DNA of 64,000 bases from an uncultured Anaerolineae bacterium (GCA_937124585.1 CAKZKT010000037.1:1-64000); one strand, 5' to 3'; shown: positions 32,649 to 42,312, counted from the stretch's first letter. The notes: a model not told the origin generated them from the letters alone. Made by a program: numbers and translations.

Positions 32649-35600
32649 TCACGCTCTGGATAGTTTGAGGCGCGGCAGCCGCGCCCGCAACACTGCGAAA
32701 TCCTCGCCGCGGAACACGCCGAGCGCCAGCAGCGCGCCGAGATAGGCCAGGAAGCCCGGTACGAGCGCCGGCAATGTCGGCAGGCCGAGCCGTTCCAGGC
32801 CCCAGGTGACGCCAATGTTGGCTGCTGCGGCCAGCAGCGGGCTGCCGGCCAGGCGCAGCCAGGGGATGGCCGCGACATGACGGTGCACTGCCCAGGCGAA
32901 CGGAATGAATAGGGACAGCTCGGCCGGCGTCAGCAGCGCGGCCGAGGCAATGTAGCCGAAGCGCGGTACCAGCAGCAGGTTGGCGATGCCGGTGAAGAGG
33001 ACGCCGATCAGAAACGCGCGCGTGAGAAAACGCTGCTGGTTCACCGAGATCAGCACGTATTGGGTCACCGAATTGACCCACCCGATCGGGATGGACCAGA
33101 TCATGATCTGCAGGGCCAGCGCCGAGTTGGGCAGATAGGCCGCGCCGCCCAGGATGCGGATGAGCGGGGTGGCCAGGAAGGTGCACGCGACCGCGATCGG
33201 CAGCGCCAGGATGAAGAGCATCTGCGCGGCCAGCCGGTAGCCGCGCGCCAGCGCGTCCTCTTTGCCCTGGGCGTAGCGGCTCAGCATGGGAAAGAGCGCC
33301 AGGGTGAAATAGCTGGGGATGACGTTCAGCCCGTCGAGGTACTTCGTGGCGGCCGAGAAGATGCCCACCGCCGCCGCGCCGGAAAACCACTGCAGGATGT
33401 ACAGGTTGATGCGCCAGAAGACGCTCGCCAGCAGATGATTGATCATCAGCGGGCCTGATTCGGCCAGCATGTAGCGTTGCAGCGGCCAGTCCCACGTCCA
33501 GCCGCGGCGCAGCCGGTTCAGCGTCCGGTCGACCACACCCGCCTCCGATGGCAGCGGCGCCACCGGCAAGACGGTCTTGCGCAGCACCAGAGCGAGCCAC
33601 ACCACCTGCACGATGTTCATGATGAGGGACACGCCGGCCAGGCCGATAAAACCCCATTCCAGCGGCGGCAGCAGCACCAGCGCGCCGAGCGCCACCTTCG
33701 CCACCGCGGTCGCCGCGGCAATACTGGCCGGATGCTCCATCTGCTCGTAGGCGAAAAAGACCGCGCTGATGGCATCGGCGATGTTGGCGAACAGCAGCGC
33801 GGCCACAAACAATGCGATGGCCTCCACCGTGCCCGCGGCCAGCTGGCCGCGGCTCTGATACGCCAGCACCACCAGCGCCATGACCGGCAGACTCGCCAGC
33901 CAGAGCAGGGTGCGCAGGCCGAGCACATTGGCCAGGTAACGTCGGGCCTGGCCGCAGTCTTTGGCCACGTCTCGGGTGAGCAAAGTGCCGAGGCCGAAGC
34001 GGGTGACGATTTCGAAGGTGGTGTAGAAGGTGATGGCGAATGCGTACGCGCCTTCGCCGGCCGGGCTCAAGATGCGCAGCCGCAGCATGGCGAACGCGAA
34101 ATCGAGGCCGCGCGTCATCAGCGCAGTGGCCATCTGCACGGCACTGTTTTTTGCCACGCGCGCCACCTCGCTGCGCTCCCCGCGGTAGAGGCGACCCCAT
34201 GCCCACCAGCCTGCCAGCAGCAGCAACGTGATGCCGGCCAGGAAGCTGCTGTACAGGCCCAGGATCACCGGCCGCGGAGAGTAGACGAAGCGCACCGTCC
34301 ACTGGCCGGCGCGCGGCAGATAGACCGCACGAAACGCGCCGTTGGCCCGGTAGATGGGCAACTGCTGCTCCACCGCCTCGCCCGTGGAGGTCACTCCTTC
34401 GCCCTGCGCGCCGAACGGCCGCAGATAGGCCTTCCAGCCGTCCGCGAAGCTGTCGGTCAGCACCAGCCAGCCGCGATCGCTCAGGTTGATGTCCACGAAG
34501 ACCTCGCGCGGGGTGTAACGGCTGATGCTGACGTCGCGCGTTTGCGGCGACGCGGGCGGCGGCAACGCCTCGGCCGCGATCCCCTCCACCACGACAACTT
34601 GCCTGGCATCGAGCTGCTGCAGCGCGTCGAGCGCGGCCTGCTGGTCGGCTGCGGCCACGGCCTGAGGCACGATGAACGCGCGCGGGAATGCCCGTCGGTT
34701 CTCGAAGACCTTGACCTCGCCGTCGTAGACCAGCTTGTAGCTATCGTTCGGAATGGCGTGCGTGGTGACGACGTACTTCACGCCGAGCAGGCTGAGCAGC
34801 GGATGGTCGAGCACGTCGAAGTTGGGGCGGTCGCCGAGCCGAACGTAGAGCGCAGCGATCCGATTGTACAGCAGCTCGCCCTGGGGATGGATCCGCTTCA
34901 TGTACTCGACGTACTGTCGGGGGATGATCGAGTCGTAGCCGCGCACGTCTTCCAGGCCATAGGTCATGGGCGAGTTGGCGTTCAGCGTCTTCTCGTCCGG
35001 GCCATCGAAACTGGTCAGCCGCCAGGGCTGTGCCGGATCGCGCTGCGCCTGCAGCCAGGCGATGACCGGCGGCTTGAACTCCAGCAATGACCGATCGGTC
35101 GCCGGATTGAAGCCGTGGCCGAAGAGCCAGAGGTCGGCGGCCAGCACGATGATGGTGGCCAGCGGCCAGCGGCGGGCCTGGGGCGATGAGATGACAGGAT
35201 GGCCGACTGACAGGGTGGATCTGTTATCTTTCCTTATTTTCCTGTTTCCTGGTTTCCGGCCTGCCCACCAGAGCACGCCGCCCGTCAGGAGGGCCATCAG
35301 GCCGAATTTCGCCAGCACGCCGGCCTCATAGCTCCATGCCATGGCCGCGTCGGCGAAGCCGTTGGCGCGCGCCAGATCGGACGAGGCCAGCAGGCGATCG
35401 CCCAGCGCGATGAACGGCGCCGGCATGACTATGCTCAGCGCCACGAGGGCCAGGCTGCTCACGCCTGCAGCCAGGCTGACGAGCCCCAGCGCGCCGGCCA
35501 GCCGCGGCAGCGTCAGCCATGGGTGCCGATCGGCCGGCGCGTGCTGTGCCTCCAGCAGCGCGTTGACCCCAAATCCGGCCAGTGCGGTCATGCTCAGCGT

Positions 35601-36923
35601 GTAGGGATAAACCCAGCGGAAGGCGGAATGCAGCTGATTGTAGCCCGGCAGGAGATAGAACGGGATCGCGTAGAGCGGTGTGCCGAATGCGAACAGGAGC
35701 GCCAGCACGGCCAGCAGCGCGAAGCCGAGGATTGTGAAGCCGGGCAACTCGGAAGAGGGCGTCCCTCGGCGCAGTCGCGTGACCAGGGCCGCCACAGCCA
35801 CTCCCGCCAGCGCCAGGGTCAACAGTCCCAGATAGTTGGCGCCCTCGACATAATTTTTGACGCCCCAGTCAATCGTGTGCAGCGGCTGGCCGAATGCATT
35901 GCGGGTGACCGGGACCCAGGTGAAGCGCCAGATATCGAAATATGCGTGATGGGTGGGGTTGCCGAAAAAGTCGGGCAGCAGGAAGGTGATGATCTGGCGG
36001 CTCGGCCAGGCCCACTCGCGTACCTGTTGCAGGGACGCCGCGCCCTCCCGGAAGCTCTGGCGCACCAGGTCATAGAGCGGCGCGATCTGCACCGCGCCCA
36101 GGGCCAACCCCAGGCCGACCATGGCACCCAGCCAGAGCACCAGCCGGGACAGCGGCCGCCAGCTGCGCAGGCGGCGCCACGCGCCGATCAATCGCCATCC
36201 TGCGTAGAGCGCGCTGACGAGCAGCACATAATAGGTGATCTCGACATGGCCGGCCAGCGTCTGGACGCCCAGGAAGAGCGCGCCGGCGATCACATAGGGC
36301 ACCGGCGAATAGGCCACGACGCCTTTCTGCTCTTGTTTGGCGACGATGATCTCGATCATCGCCAGGATATAGGGCAGCCAGGCTGCAGCCGCGATCATCA
36401 TGGTGAAATTGACACTGACGATGTAGAAACCGGAGAAGGCATAGGCGAGCGCGGCGACGACCGCGGCGGGCCGGCGTTGGCCCAGCACGCGCGCGAAGAG
36501 GAACATGCCCGCCGCGGCCAGTCCGAGTTGCAGCGCGGAGAAAACCCCATAGGCCAGCCAGAGGGGTAGGATGTAAAAAAGCAGGCTAAACGGATAAAGC
36601 GCGGAATGCTGACCGGCTGCCAGAAACGGCACACCTGCAAAGATGCGGGGATTCCAAAGGATGTCGCCGGGCCGGCCTGCTGCCAGCTGCTCGATGATGA
36701 ACGTCTTCCACGGCAGGTTCTCTAGCACCAGGTCGCTGATCAGCGGGTTGTAGGGGACGCGCACACCGAGCTGAGCGGCATAGCTCTGCCACGGCTGGTA
36801 CTGATACAGATTGTCCGCGGGCAACAGCGTCCGCCCGCCGAATGTCTGGGGCCAAAACCAGAGCAACGGCAGCAGCAGCAACGCCAGCCCGATGACCAGA
36901 TCGTATTTTCGCTCCGGTTTCAC
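32649..36923 (-). CDS. YfhO-type membrane protein fused to MOP-superfamily polysaccharide flippase
   Basis: A 1424-residue polytopic membrane protein in one uninterrupted frame. Residues ~1-915 match the YfhO architecture: an N-terminal segment GGRTLLPADNLYQYQPW, a dozen or more membrane spans, and an external domain (YVEYMKRIHPQGELLYNRIAALY, SDRGWLVLTDSFADGWKAYL). YfhO proteins are linked to glycosylation of lipoteichoic acid or surface glycans. Residues ~920-1424 are a complete Wzx-like flippase with about 14 spans (starting VAKNSAVQMATALMTRGLDFA). At residues ~555-578 a short AT-rich, repeat-like segment encodes RKPGNRKIRKDNRSTLS between spans. It lies 69 bp after a dolichol-phosphate-mannose-synthase-like gene, which fits a lipid-linked glycan pathway. 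Confidence 0.85.
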   Translation of the reverse strand: MKPERKYDLVIGLALLLLPLLWFWPQTFGGRTLLPADNLYQYQPWQSYAAQLGVRVPYNPLISDLVLENLPWKTFIIEQLAAGRPGDILWNPRIFAGVPFLAAGQHSALYPFSLLFYILPLWLAYGVFSALQLGLAAAGMFLFARVLGQRRPAAVVAALAYAFSGFYIVSVNFTMMIAAAAWLPYILAMIEIIVAKQEQKGVVAYSPVPYVIAGALFLGVQTLAGHVEITYYVLLVSALYAGWRLIGAWRRLRSWRPLSRLVLWLGAMVGLGLALGAVQIAPLYDLVRQSFREGAASLQQVREWAWPSRQIITFLLPDFFGNPTHHAYFDIWRFTWVPVTRNAFGQPLHTIDWGVKNYVEGANYLGLLTLALAGVAVAALVTRLRRGTPSSELPGFTILGFALLAVLALLFAFGTPLYAIPFYLLPGYNQLHSAFRWVYPYTLSMTALAGFGVNALLEAQHAPADRHPWLTLPRLAGALGLVSLAAGVSSLALVALSIVMPAPFIALGDRLLASSDLARANGFADAAMAWSYEAGVLAKFGLMALLTGGVLWWAGRKPGNRKIRKDNRSTLSVGHPVISSPQARRWPLATIIVLAADLWLFGHGFNPATDRSLLEFKPPVIAWLQAQRDPAQPWRLTSFDGPDEKTLNANSPMTYGLEDVRGYDSIIPRQYVEYMKRIHPQGELLYNRIAALYVRLGDRPNFDVLDHPLLSLLGVKYVVTTHAIPNDSYKLVYDGEVKVFENRRAFPRAFIVPQAVAAADQQAALDALQQLDARQVVVVEGIAAEALPPPASPQTRDVSISRYTPREVFVDINLSDRGWLVLTDSFADGWKAYLRPFGAQGEGVTSTGEAVEQQLPIYRANGAFRAVYLPRAGQWTVRFVYSPRPVILGLYSSFLAGITLLLLAGWWAWGRLYRGERSEVARVAKNSAVQMATALMTRGLDFAFAMLRLRILSPAGEGAYAFAITFYTTFEIVTRFGLGTLLTRDVAKDCGQARRYLANVLGLRTLLWLASLPVMALVVLAYQSRGQLAAGTVEAIALFVAALLFANIADAISAVFFAYEQMEHPASIAAATAVAKVALGALVLLPPLEWGFIGLAGVSLIMNIVQVVWLALVLRKTVLPVAPLPSEAGVVDRTLNRLRRGWTWDWPLQRYMLAESGPLMINHLLASVFWRINLYILQWFSGAAAVGIFSAATKYLDGLNVIPSYFTLALFPMLSRYAQGKEDALARGYRLAAQMLFILALPIAVACTFLATPLIRILGGAAYLPNSALALQIMIWSIPIGWVNSVTQYVLISVNQQRFLTRAFLIGVLFTGIANLLLVPRFGYIASAALLTPAELSLFIPFAWAVHRHVAAIPWLRLAGSPLLAAAANIGVTWGLERLGLPTLPALVPGFLAYLGALLALGVFRGEDFAVLRARLPRLKLSRA

Positions 36924-36992
36924 GCCAGATCCTCAGAATGGTCAGGGACCCGAAAAAAGCCTTTGCGACCTTTCGGGCTTGTCTGCGCCTGA

Positions 36993-37763
36993 CTAAGCCG
37001 CGCGCGTCACGTGCCCCCGATAGCGCCAGCGGATGCGCAGCACATCCAGCGCGCCCTGGAACTTCACGCGCATACTCATCTTCGACTTGCCGATGCGCCG
37101 ATCCTCGAAGTAGATGGGCATCTCGCAGACGCGATACCCGAGCCGCTCGGTGAGGTAGGCCATTTCCACCTGAAACGCATAGCCGTTGGAGACGACGCGT
37201 TCCAGCCCGATGCCGCGCAATGTGGCACTGCGCCAGCATTTGAAGCCGGCCGTGATGTCGCGCGCGATCAGGCCCAACAGGGCGCGCGACCAGATCTCGT
37301 TGGCCCACCAGCTCAGGAAGCGCCGCCACCAACTCCACCGTTCGTCGAGCCGGCCACCTTCGATGTAGCGGGAGCCGACCACCACGTCATATTCGCCGAT
37401 GAGCATCAGCATCTGTGGGATGGCGCCGGGCGGGTGCGAAAAGTCGGCGTCCATCTGAAGGATGTAGTCGGCCCCCATCTCCAGGGCGATGCCGAAGCCC
37501 TCGATATAGGCCCGTCCCAGCCCTTCTTTGCCCGGCCGGTGACGCACGTGCACGAACCCGGGAAAGCGCTGCGCCAGCATCTCGGCGACCGCGCCGGTGC
37601 CATCGGGCGAGTTGTCGTCTACAATGAGCACCGACAGGCCGGAGATGCCCAGTGCCAACAGCTCGGCAATCAGTCCGGGCAGGTTGTCGGCTTCGTTGTA
37701 GGTGGGAATAACAATGACGATCTTGGCGCCATTTTGGGCGCCAATCAGTTCGTTCTGAGGCAT
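36993..37763 (-). CDS. Glycosyltransferase family 2, dolichyl/polyprenyl-phosphate mannose synthase-like
   Basis: A 256-residue GT-A enzyme that would transfer a sugar from a nucleotide donor to polyprenyl phosphate at the inner membrane face. It has [16 protein letters not shown] near residue 17, [10 protein letters not shown], the metal-binding [10 protein letters not shown] and GSRYIEGG. The [15 protein letters not shown] segment matches the Dpm1 group. There is no C-terminal membrane domain, so it is the soluble Dpm1/Ppm1 type. The ATG at 37763 lies 10 nt from a good -10 box; the longer frame to 37802 would read through the promoter. It is the first gene of a run with the YfhO-flippase fusion and PFK. 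Confidence 0.9.
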   Translation of the reverse strand: MPQNELIGAQNGAKIVIVIPTYNEADNLPGLIAELLALGISGLSVLIVDDNSPDGTGAVAEMLAQRFPGFVHVRHRPGKEGLGRAYIEGFGIALEMGADYILQMDADFSHPPGAIPQMLMLIGEYDVVVGSRYIEGGRLDERWSWWRRFLSWWANEIWSRALLGLIARDITAGFKCWRSATLRGIGLERVVSNGYAFQVEMAYLTERLGYRVCEMPIYFEDRRIGKSKMSMRVKFQGALDVLRIRWRYRGHVTRAA

Positions 37764-37773
37764 AGCGTAGACA

Positions 37774-37802
37774 ATTTTATCACGCTGCGCACGAAAGGTC
37801 AA
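37774..37802 (-). promoter_or_regulatory. Promoter of the glycosyltransferase-flippase-pfk run
   Basis: On the minus strand TTGACC (37797-37802) and TAAAAT (37774-37779, with a TGA extension) are 17 bp apart. The -10 box ends 10 nt before the ATG, leaving a leader of only ~3-4 nt. It therefore also gives a nearly leaderless transcript. Confidence 0.7.
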
Positions 37803-37896
37803 AGCAGGCCCGCCGCGCTCGCAGCAGAGATGTCCATGCGGGGCTTCGCGGGCAGCGCCCCATCTCGCAGGGCGATTTTCGGGACGGGGTGCTGAT

Positions 37897-37925
37897 TTGA
37901 CACCAGGCCCGATTGGGAGTATGAA
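37897..37925 (+). promoter_or_regulatory. Promoter of the isomerase-kinase-aldolase-dehydrogenase operon
   Basis: TTGACA at 37897-37902 and TATGAA at 37920-37925 are 17 bp apart, predicting a start near 37932 and a ~60-nt leader. AGGAAAGGA at 37977-37985 is the ribosome site for the isomerase gene. Confidence 0.65.
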
Positions 37926-37991
37926 TGGTCAGGTTGGCTGATATGATGGTGCGCAAATGATTCTGCGATCAGCCCCAGGAAAGGATGCCTT

Positions 37992-39440
37992 ATGACTGTT
38001 TCGATCTGTCTCGGTTTTGTCCCCTCTTATCGTTTTCAATGGACTTCCTGGACGGCCAGGATGCGGGAAGACAGCTATCGTGCGCTGGCGGCCCTGCCGG
38101 GCGTGGAACGGGTCGTGATGCCTCAGCCCACACCTGACGGGAAGATGCTGGATGCCGCGGCCGGCCTCACTCCCTTCGGCGCTGTGCACGACCTGGATGA
38201 GGCAGAGACGGTCGCCGAGTACTTCCGCCGGCAGGGGGTAGACGGCCTGGTGTTCTGCCCGCTCGACTTCGGCGACGAGCGCTCGGCTGCGAAGGTCGCC
38301 GAGAAGCTGGGCGTGCCCGTCCTGCTCTATGCCACGAAGGAGCCGCCCGCCCTGGAAGGCCCGGCATTGGCCCGCCAGTCCGATTCCTACTGCGGCAACC
38401 TCTCGATGGCCTCCGCGCTCTATCGGCGCAAGATCCCCTTCCATTTCGCCGGCATCTTCTTCCCGGACGAGCCGGAGTTTGCGGCGGCCGTAGAGCCGTT
38501 CGTGCGCGCCGTGGCGGTCGTCAAAGGCTTGCGGGGCGCCAGGGTCGGCCAGGTGGGCGTGCGGCCGGCCACCTTCGAGACGGTCGGCTACGACGAGCAC
38601 GCGCTGGCGCTCAAATTCGGTCAAAACGTGATCTACGCCAATCTGGACGACATCGTGGACATGGCTCGACGCTACGCGGACGACGATCCGCAGGTGGTCG
38701 AGACCGTGACCGGCGTGCAGGCGGAATTCAAGGAGATCACGGTCGGCCCCAGCTATCTCCTGAACGCGGCCAAATTGGAGCTGGCGCTTACCGAGTTCTG
38801 GCGTCGGTCGAAGCTGTCGGCGATGGCCGTGCAATGCTGGCCCGCCATCCAGCGCATGATGGGCATCTCAGTTTGCAACACTTACAGCCGGCTGACCGAT
38901 CGGGGCATGCTCACCGCCTGCGAGGCGGACGTGCTCGGCGCGGAGGCGATGCTGATCTCGCATCGGGTGGCGCTGGGGGCCACGGTGCCGCACTTCATTG
39001 ACTGGACGATCCAGCATCGGGAGAATCCCAACTGGCTGTTGGCCTGGCATTGCGGCAACGCGCCCGCCTCGCTGGCCGCCGACCCGGAGCGGGTTGCGCT
39101 TCGCTCGCGCAAAGACATGGCCGGCGCGCTGCCCGTCCCCGAAGCGGATCCGCAGGCCGGCCTGAACCAGTTCCAGATCCGGCCCGGCAAAGTCACCCTG
39201 TGCCGCCTGGCCGAATACGACAATCGCTGGAAGCTGCTCATCACCACCGGCGAAATCATCCCCTCGGACGAAACGCTGGCGGGCACCTGGTCATGGATCG
39301 AGGTGAAAGATCACGCCCGGCTCTATCGCACGCTGGTCGAGGAGGGATTCGTCCACCACGCCAGCATGATCCACGGCGACTGGTCGGCCGCACTGCTCCA
39401 GGCATGTAAATTCCTGGACATCACCCCGGTGGTAGTTTGA
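37992..39440 (+). CDS. L-fucose/L-arabinose isomerase-family protein
   Basis: A 482-residue cytoplasmic aldose-ketose isomerase-like protein of the FucI/AraA fold. An N-terminal Rossmann-like domain (GVDGLVFCPLDFGDERSAAKVAEKLGVPVLLYATKEPP) is followed by a central region with AVQCWPAIQRMMGISVCNTYSRLTDRGMLTACEADVLGA, where the Glu would be a metal ligand as in this family. A C-terminal domain has HCGNAP and EGFVHHASMIHGDW. It lacks close similarity to canonical FucI or AraA, so the sugar cannot be named. It heads an operon with a PfkB kinase, a class II aldolase and an Ldh2-type dehydrogenase, implying aldose to ketose, phosphorylation, then aldol cleavage. Confidence 0.8.
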   Translation: MTVSICLGFVPSYRFQWTSWTARMREDSYRALAALPGVERVVMPQPTPDGKMLDAAAGLTPFGAVHDLDEAETVAEYFRRQGVDGLVFCPLDFGDERSAAKVAEKLGVPVLLYATKEPPALEGPALARQSDSYCGNLSMASALYRRKIPFHFAGIFFPDEPEFAAAVEPFVRAVAVVKGLRGARVGQVGVRPATFETVGYDEHALALKFGQNVIYANLDDIVDMARRYADDDPQVVETVTGVQAEFKEITVGPSYLLNAAKLELALTEFWRRSKLSAMAVQCWPAIQRMMGISVCNTYSRLTDRGMLTACEADVLGAEAMLISHRVALGATVPHFIDWTIQHRENPNWLLAWHCGNAPASLAADPERVALRSRKDMAGALPVPEADPQAGLNQFQIRPGKVTLCRLAEYDNRWKLLITTGEIIPSDETLAGTWSWIEVKDHARLYRTLVEEGFVHHASMIHGDWSAALLQACKFLDITPVVV

Positions 39441-39450
39441 TTCATGACGC

Positions 39451-40392
39451 ATGACCATCAACATGAGCCACATCCAAGTCGTCGGCCTGGGCATGGCCAC
39501 CCTCGACATCCTGGTGCGCCTCACCGAGCTGCCCACCTGGGAGGAGGGCAGCCACTTCGGCGCCATCGCCATTGACGGCGGCGGGCCGGTGGCGACGGCT
39601 ATCGCTGCCGTGGCCCGGCTGGGCGTGCCGGCCGGCTTCATCGGCACCTGTGGCAACGACCGCCTGGGCGAGATCAAGCGGCAAACGCTGATCGAGTGCG
39701 GCATTGACGTCAGCCGCATGGTGCGTCGGCCGGCACCCGAAAACGAGATCGTGCTGGTGAGCGTGCACGAGCAGACCGGCGAGCGGGTTTTCACCGGTTC
39801 CCGTGCTTTTCAGGACTATCAGCTCACGGCCGACGAGATAGATCGCGATTACATCCTGGCAGCCGATGTGCTGCACCTGGATGGCTATCACGCGGACGCT
39901 GCGGCGTCGGCCGCGGCCTGGATGCGCGCGGCCGGGAAATGCGTGGTGCTCGACGGTTCGGCCACGCGGCGGCCGATCCCACCGAAGATGGCCGACCTGG
40001 TGCGCCGGGCGAACGTGCTGATCTGCGGTGTCGGCTTCGGCGCCATGTTGACCGGCCGCGCCGACCCGTGGGAGATCGGCCGGGCCATCCTCGACATGGG
40101 GCCGGATGTGGTCGTTCAGACCGAGGGCAAAGCCGGCAGCTACACGGTCACGCGCGACGAGATGTTCCATACACCCGCTTTTGATGTGGATGTCGTGGAC
40201 ACCACGGGCGCCGGCGATGTCTTCCATGGTGCCTACATCGTGGGGATGCTCCGTGGCTGGGAGGTACGCCGCATCGTGCAGTTCGCCACTGCGGTCTCAG
40301 CACTCAAATGCACCGGACTGGGCGGCCGACGGCCCATCCCCTGCTTCGACCAGGTGATCGCGTTCCTGCGCGAGCGGGTTGGCGATTGGTAG
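39451..40392 (+). CDS. PfkB/ribokinase-family carbohydrate kinase
   Basis: A 313-residue cytoplasmic sugar kinase. The PfkB signature 2 is DTTGAGDVFHGAYIVGML near residue 250, with the catalytic Asp in GAGD. The N-terminus VVGLGMATLDILVRLTELP and GGGPVATAIAAVARLG are typical of ribokinase-like ketose kinases. It begins 10 bp after the isomerase gene, and the aldolase follows by 15 bp, so it most likely phosphorylates the ketose product at C1. Sulfofructose kinase, 5-dehydro-2-deoxygluconokinase and fructokinase are all in this family; sequence alone does not choose. A second ATG at 39463 is possible. Confidence 0.85.
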   Translation: MTINMSHIQVVGLGMATLDILVRLTELPTWEEGSHFGAIAIDGGGPVATAIAAVARLGVPAGFIGTCGNDRLGEIKRQTLIECGIDVSRMVRRPAPENEIVLVSVHEQTGERVFTGSRAFQDYQLTADEIDRDYILAADVLHLDGYHADAAASAAAWMRAAGKCVVLDGSATRRPIPPKMADLVRRANVLICGVGFGAMLTGRADPWEIGRAILDMGPDVVVQTEGKAGSYTVTRDEMFHTPAFDVDVVDTTGAGDVFHGAYIVGMLRGWEVRRIVQFATAVSALKCTGLGGRRPIPCFDQVIAFLRERVGDW

Positions 40393-40407
40393 AGAGGAAC
40401 TTTCTTC

Positions 40408-41256
40408 ATGGCTTTGGTTTCAGTCAAACAAGCGTTGCTGGCAGCGCAGGCGGGCGGCTATGCGCTGCCTCTGTTCGACACCTTCGACATGGCCGCGACC
40501 GATGGCATGTTTCAGGCCTTCGAGGCGAAGCGCGCCCATGCCTGCATCGGGCTCTACGGCGGCTTCTTCGAGCGGCCGAACGCGCGTGCCAATGTCGCCT
40601 ACATCCGGGAATGCGCAGCGACGGCCAAAGTCCCGGTCTCGCTCATGCTCGACCATGGCGCGAGCTTCGAGCAGTGCGTCCTGGCCATCTCGCTCGGCTT
40701 CACCGACGTGATGTTCGACGGCTCCAGGCTGCCGCTGGAGGAAAACATCGCTCAGACCCGGCTGGTGGTGCGCGCGGCGCACGCAGTGGGGGTGGCGGTG
40801 GAGGCAGAGCTGGGACATGTGGGCAGTGGCCGGGAATATCAGAGCTTCGGCGCCAAACGCCTCGGCTTTACCGACCCCGCCGCGGTCGAACGTTTTGTGG
40901 CCGAGACGGGCGTGGATTTCCTGGCGGTCGCCATCGGCACCGCGCACGGCGTTTACCAGGGCGAACCGCAGCTCGATCTCGATCTGCTCCGCGAGATCCG
41001 GCGCCGGGTGGAGATCCCGCTCGTCATGCACGGCGGCTCTGGCCTGTCGGATGCGCAGTTTCGCGGCGCGATCGAGGCCGGCATCGCCAAAGTCAACGTG
41101 GCGACCGAGCTGTTCATGACCTCGGCGCAGCGCATCACCGAGGCCGCACGCGCCAGAGAGCTTTCCTATTTCGATATCTCCCGCATCGCCGCGACCACTT
41201 TCCAGGAACGCTGCGGTTTCTACATTGATCTGTTCGGCGCGGCAGGAAGGGTCTGA
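40408..41256 (+). CDS. Class II (zinc) ketose-bisphosphate aldolase
   Basis: A 282-residue class II aldolase of the Fba/GatY/IolJ family. The expected motifs are LMLDHGASFEQC with the catalytic Asp and zinc His, VEAELGHVGSG, VAIGTAHGVY (zinc His), VMHGGSGLSD (zinc His) and KVNVATELF. It would cleave the phosphorylated ketose to dihydroxyacetone phosphate plus an aldehyde. AGAGAGGAAC lies upstream of the ATG. Its position after the isomerase and kinase makes a dedicated sugar pathway more likely than glycolysis. Confidence 0.88.
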   Translation: MALVSVKQALLAAQAGGYALPLFDTFDMAATDGMFQAFEAKRAHACIGLYGGFFERPNARANVAYIRECAATAKVPVSLMLDHGASFEQCVLAISLGFTDVMFDGSRLPLEENIAQTRLVVRAAHAVGVAVEAELGHVGSGREYQSFGAKRLGFTDPAAVERFVAETGVDFLAVAIGTAHGVYQGEPQLDLDLLREIRRRVEIPLVMHGGSGLSDAQFRGAIEAGIAKVNVATELFMTSAQRITEAARARELSYFDISRIAATTFQERCGFYIDLFGAAGRV

Positions 41257-41259
41257 GCC

Positions 41260-42312
41260 ATGCCCACATTCAGCGCACCGCATCTGATCGCGATCGGCCG
41301 GCGTCTGTTGCAGGCGGCCGGTGTCCCTGCGGAGACGGCTCAGCTCGTCAGCCGCTCGCTGGTCGAGGGCAACCTGACGGGCCACGACTCGCACGGCGTG
41401 ATCCGCCTGGCGCAATACGTGCGCGCCATCGAGCGCGGCCAGATCAACCCCCACGCCGAACTGGAGATCGTGCGTGAGACTGCTACCACCGCGTTGATAG
41501 ACGCGCATTGGGCGTTCGGTCAGGTCGCCGCGCGGCGGAGCATGGAGGTCGCCATCGCCAAAGCTCGCCAGTACGCCGTGGCTGCGGTCGGGCTGCGCAA
41601 CTCGGCGCACATCGGCCGTCTGGCCGATTACGTGCTGATGGCGGTCGAACACGGCATGATCGGTTTCATGACGTGCAACTCGTCCCTGCTCACCGCGCCC
41701 TACGGCGGCGTGGATCGCGTTTTCGGCACGAACCCGTTCGCGTACGCGTTCCCGCGCAGCGGCACGCCCTTCCTGATGGATTTCGCCACCTCCGTCGTCG
41801 CAGAGGGCAAGCTGCGAGTGGCGGCGGCGAAAGGCGTCTCCATCCCGGAGGGCTGGATCCTCGACAAAGAACGCAAACCGACCACCAATCCGGCCGATTT
41901 CTACGACGGCGGCGTGCTCCTGCCGCTGGGCGGACACAAAGGCTACGGCCTGTTGATGGTGGCCGATCTGCTGGGCGGCGCGCTGACCGGTCACGGTTGC
42001 ACCGTCCTGCCGGAGCACACGACCGGCAACGGCGTCTTCATGATGGCGATTGACATCGCGGCCTTCTGCACGGTCGAAGAGCTGACTGCGACCGTGGATC
42101 GGCTGGCGGCTGCCATCAAAGCGGGTCGCACCGCGCCGGGCTTCGACGAGATCCTGATCCCGGGCGAGCCGGAGGCGCGCTCGAAGGCGCAGCGCGAACG
42201 CGACGGCATCCCCCTGGCGGAGACGGTATGGCAGGAGATGGTTGCCGTCGCGGCGCAGTATGGGCTGTCGGAGGAGATGTTGCGCGCTGCAGAGATTACA
42301 GATACGGCTTGA
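41260..42312 (+). CDS. Malate/L-lactate/ureidoglycolate dehydrogenase-type oxidoreductase (Ldh2 family)
   Basis: A 350-residue NAD(P)-dependent dehydrogenase of the Ldh2/MDH2 fold, distinct from Rossmann dehydrogenases. The family motif GHDSHGVIRLAQYVRAI near residue 43 supplies the catalytic His. VGLRNSAHIGRLADYVLMA, GTNPFAYAFP and GYGLLMVADLLGGALTGHG also match. Members oxidise 2-hydroxy acids (malate, lactate, sulfolactate, ureidoglycolate). It could act on a hydroxy acid derived from the aldehyde that the aldolase releases; that is inference. The gene starts 3 bp after the aldolase and ends 17 bp inside the convergent aminotransferase gene. Confidence 0.85.
   Translation: MPTFSAPHLIAIGRRLLQAAGVPAETAQLVSRSLVEGNLTGHDSHGVIRLAQYVRAIERGQINPHAELEIVRETATTALIDAHWAFGQVAARRSMEVAIAKARQYAVAAVGLRNSAHIGRLADYVLMAVEHGMIGFMTCNSSLLTAPYGGVDRVFGTNPFAYAFPRSGTPFLMDFATSVVAEGKLRVAAAKGVSIPEGWILDKERKPTTNPADFYDGGVLLPLGGHKGYGLLMVADLLGGALTGHGCTVLPEHTTGNGVFMMAIDIAAFCTVEELTATVDRLAAAIKAGRTAPGFDEILIPGEPEARSKAQRERDGIPLAETVWQEMVAVAAQYGLSEEMLRAAEITDTA

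Noticed and set aside
33477-35090. 537-residue plus-strand frame opposite the YfhO-flippase fusion
   Set aside because: It is an antisense frame with shadow composition, while the minus-strand frame is a full membrane protein.
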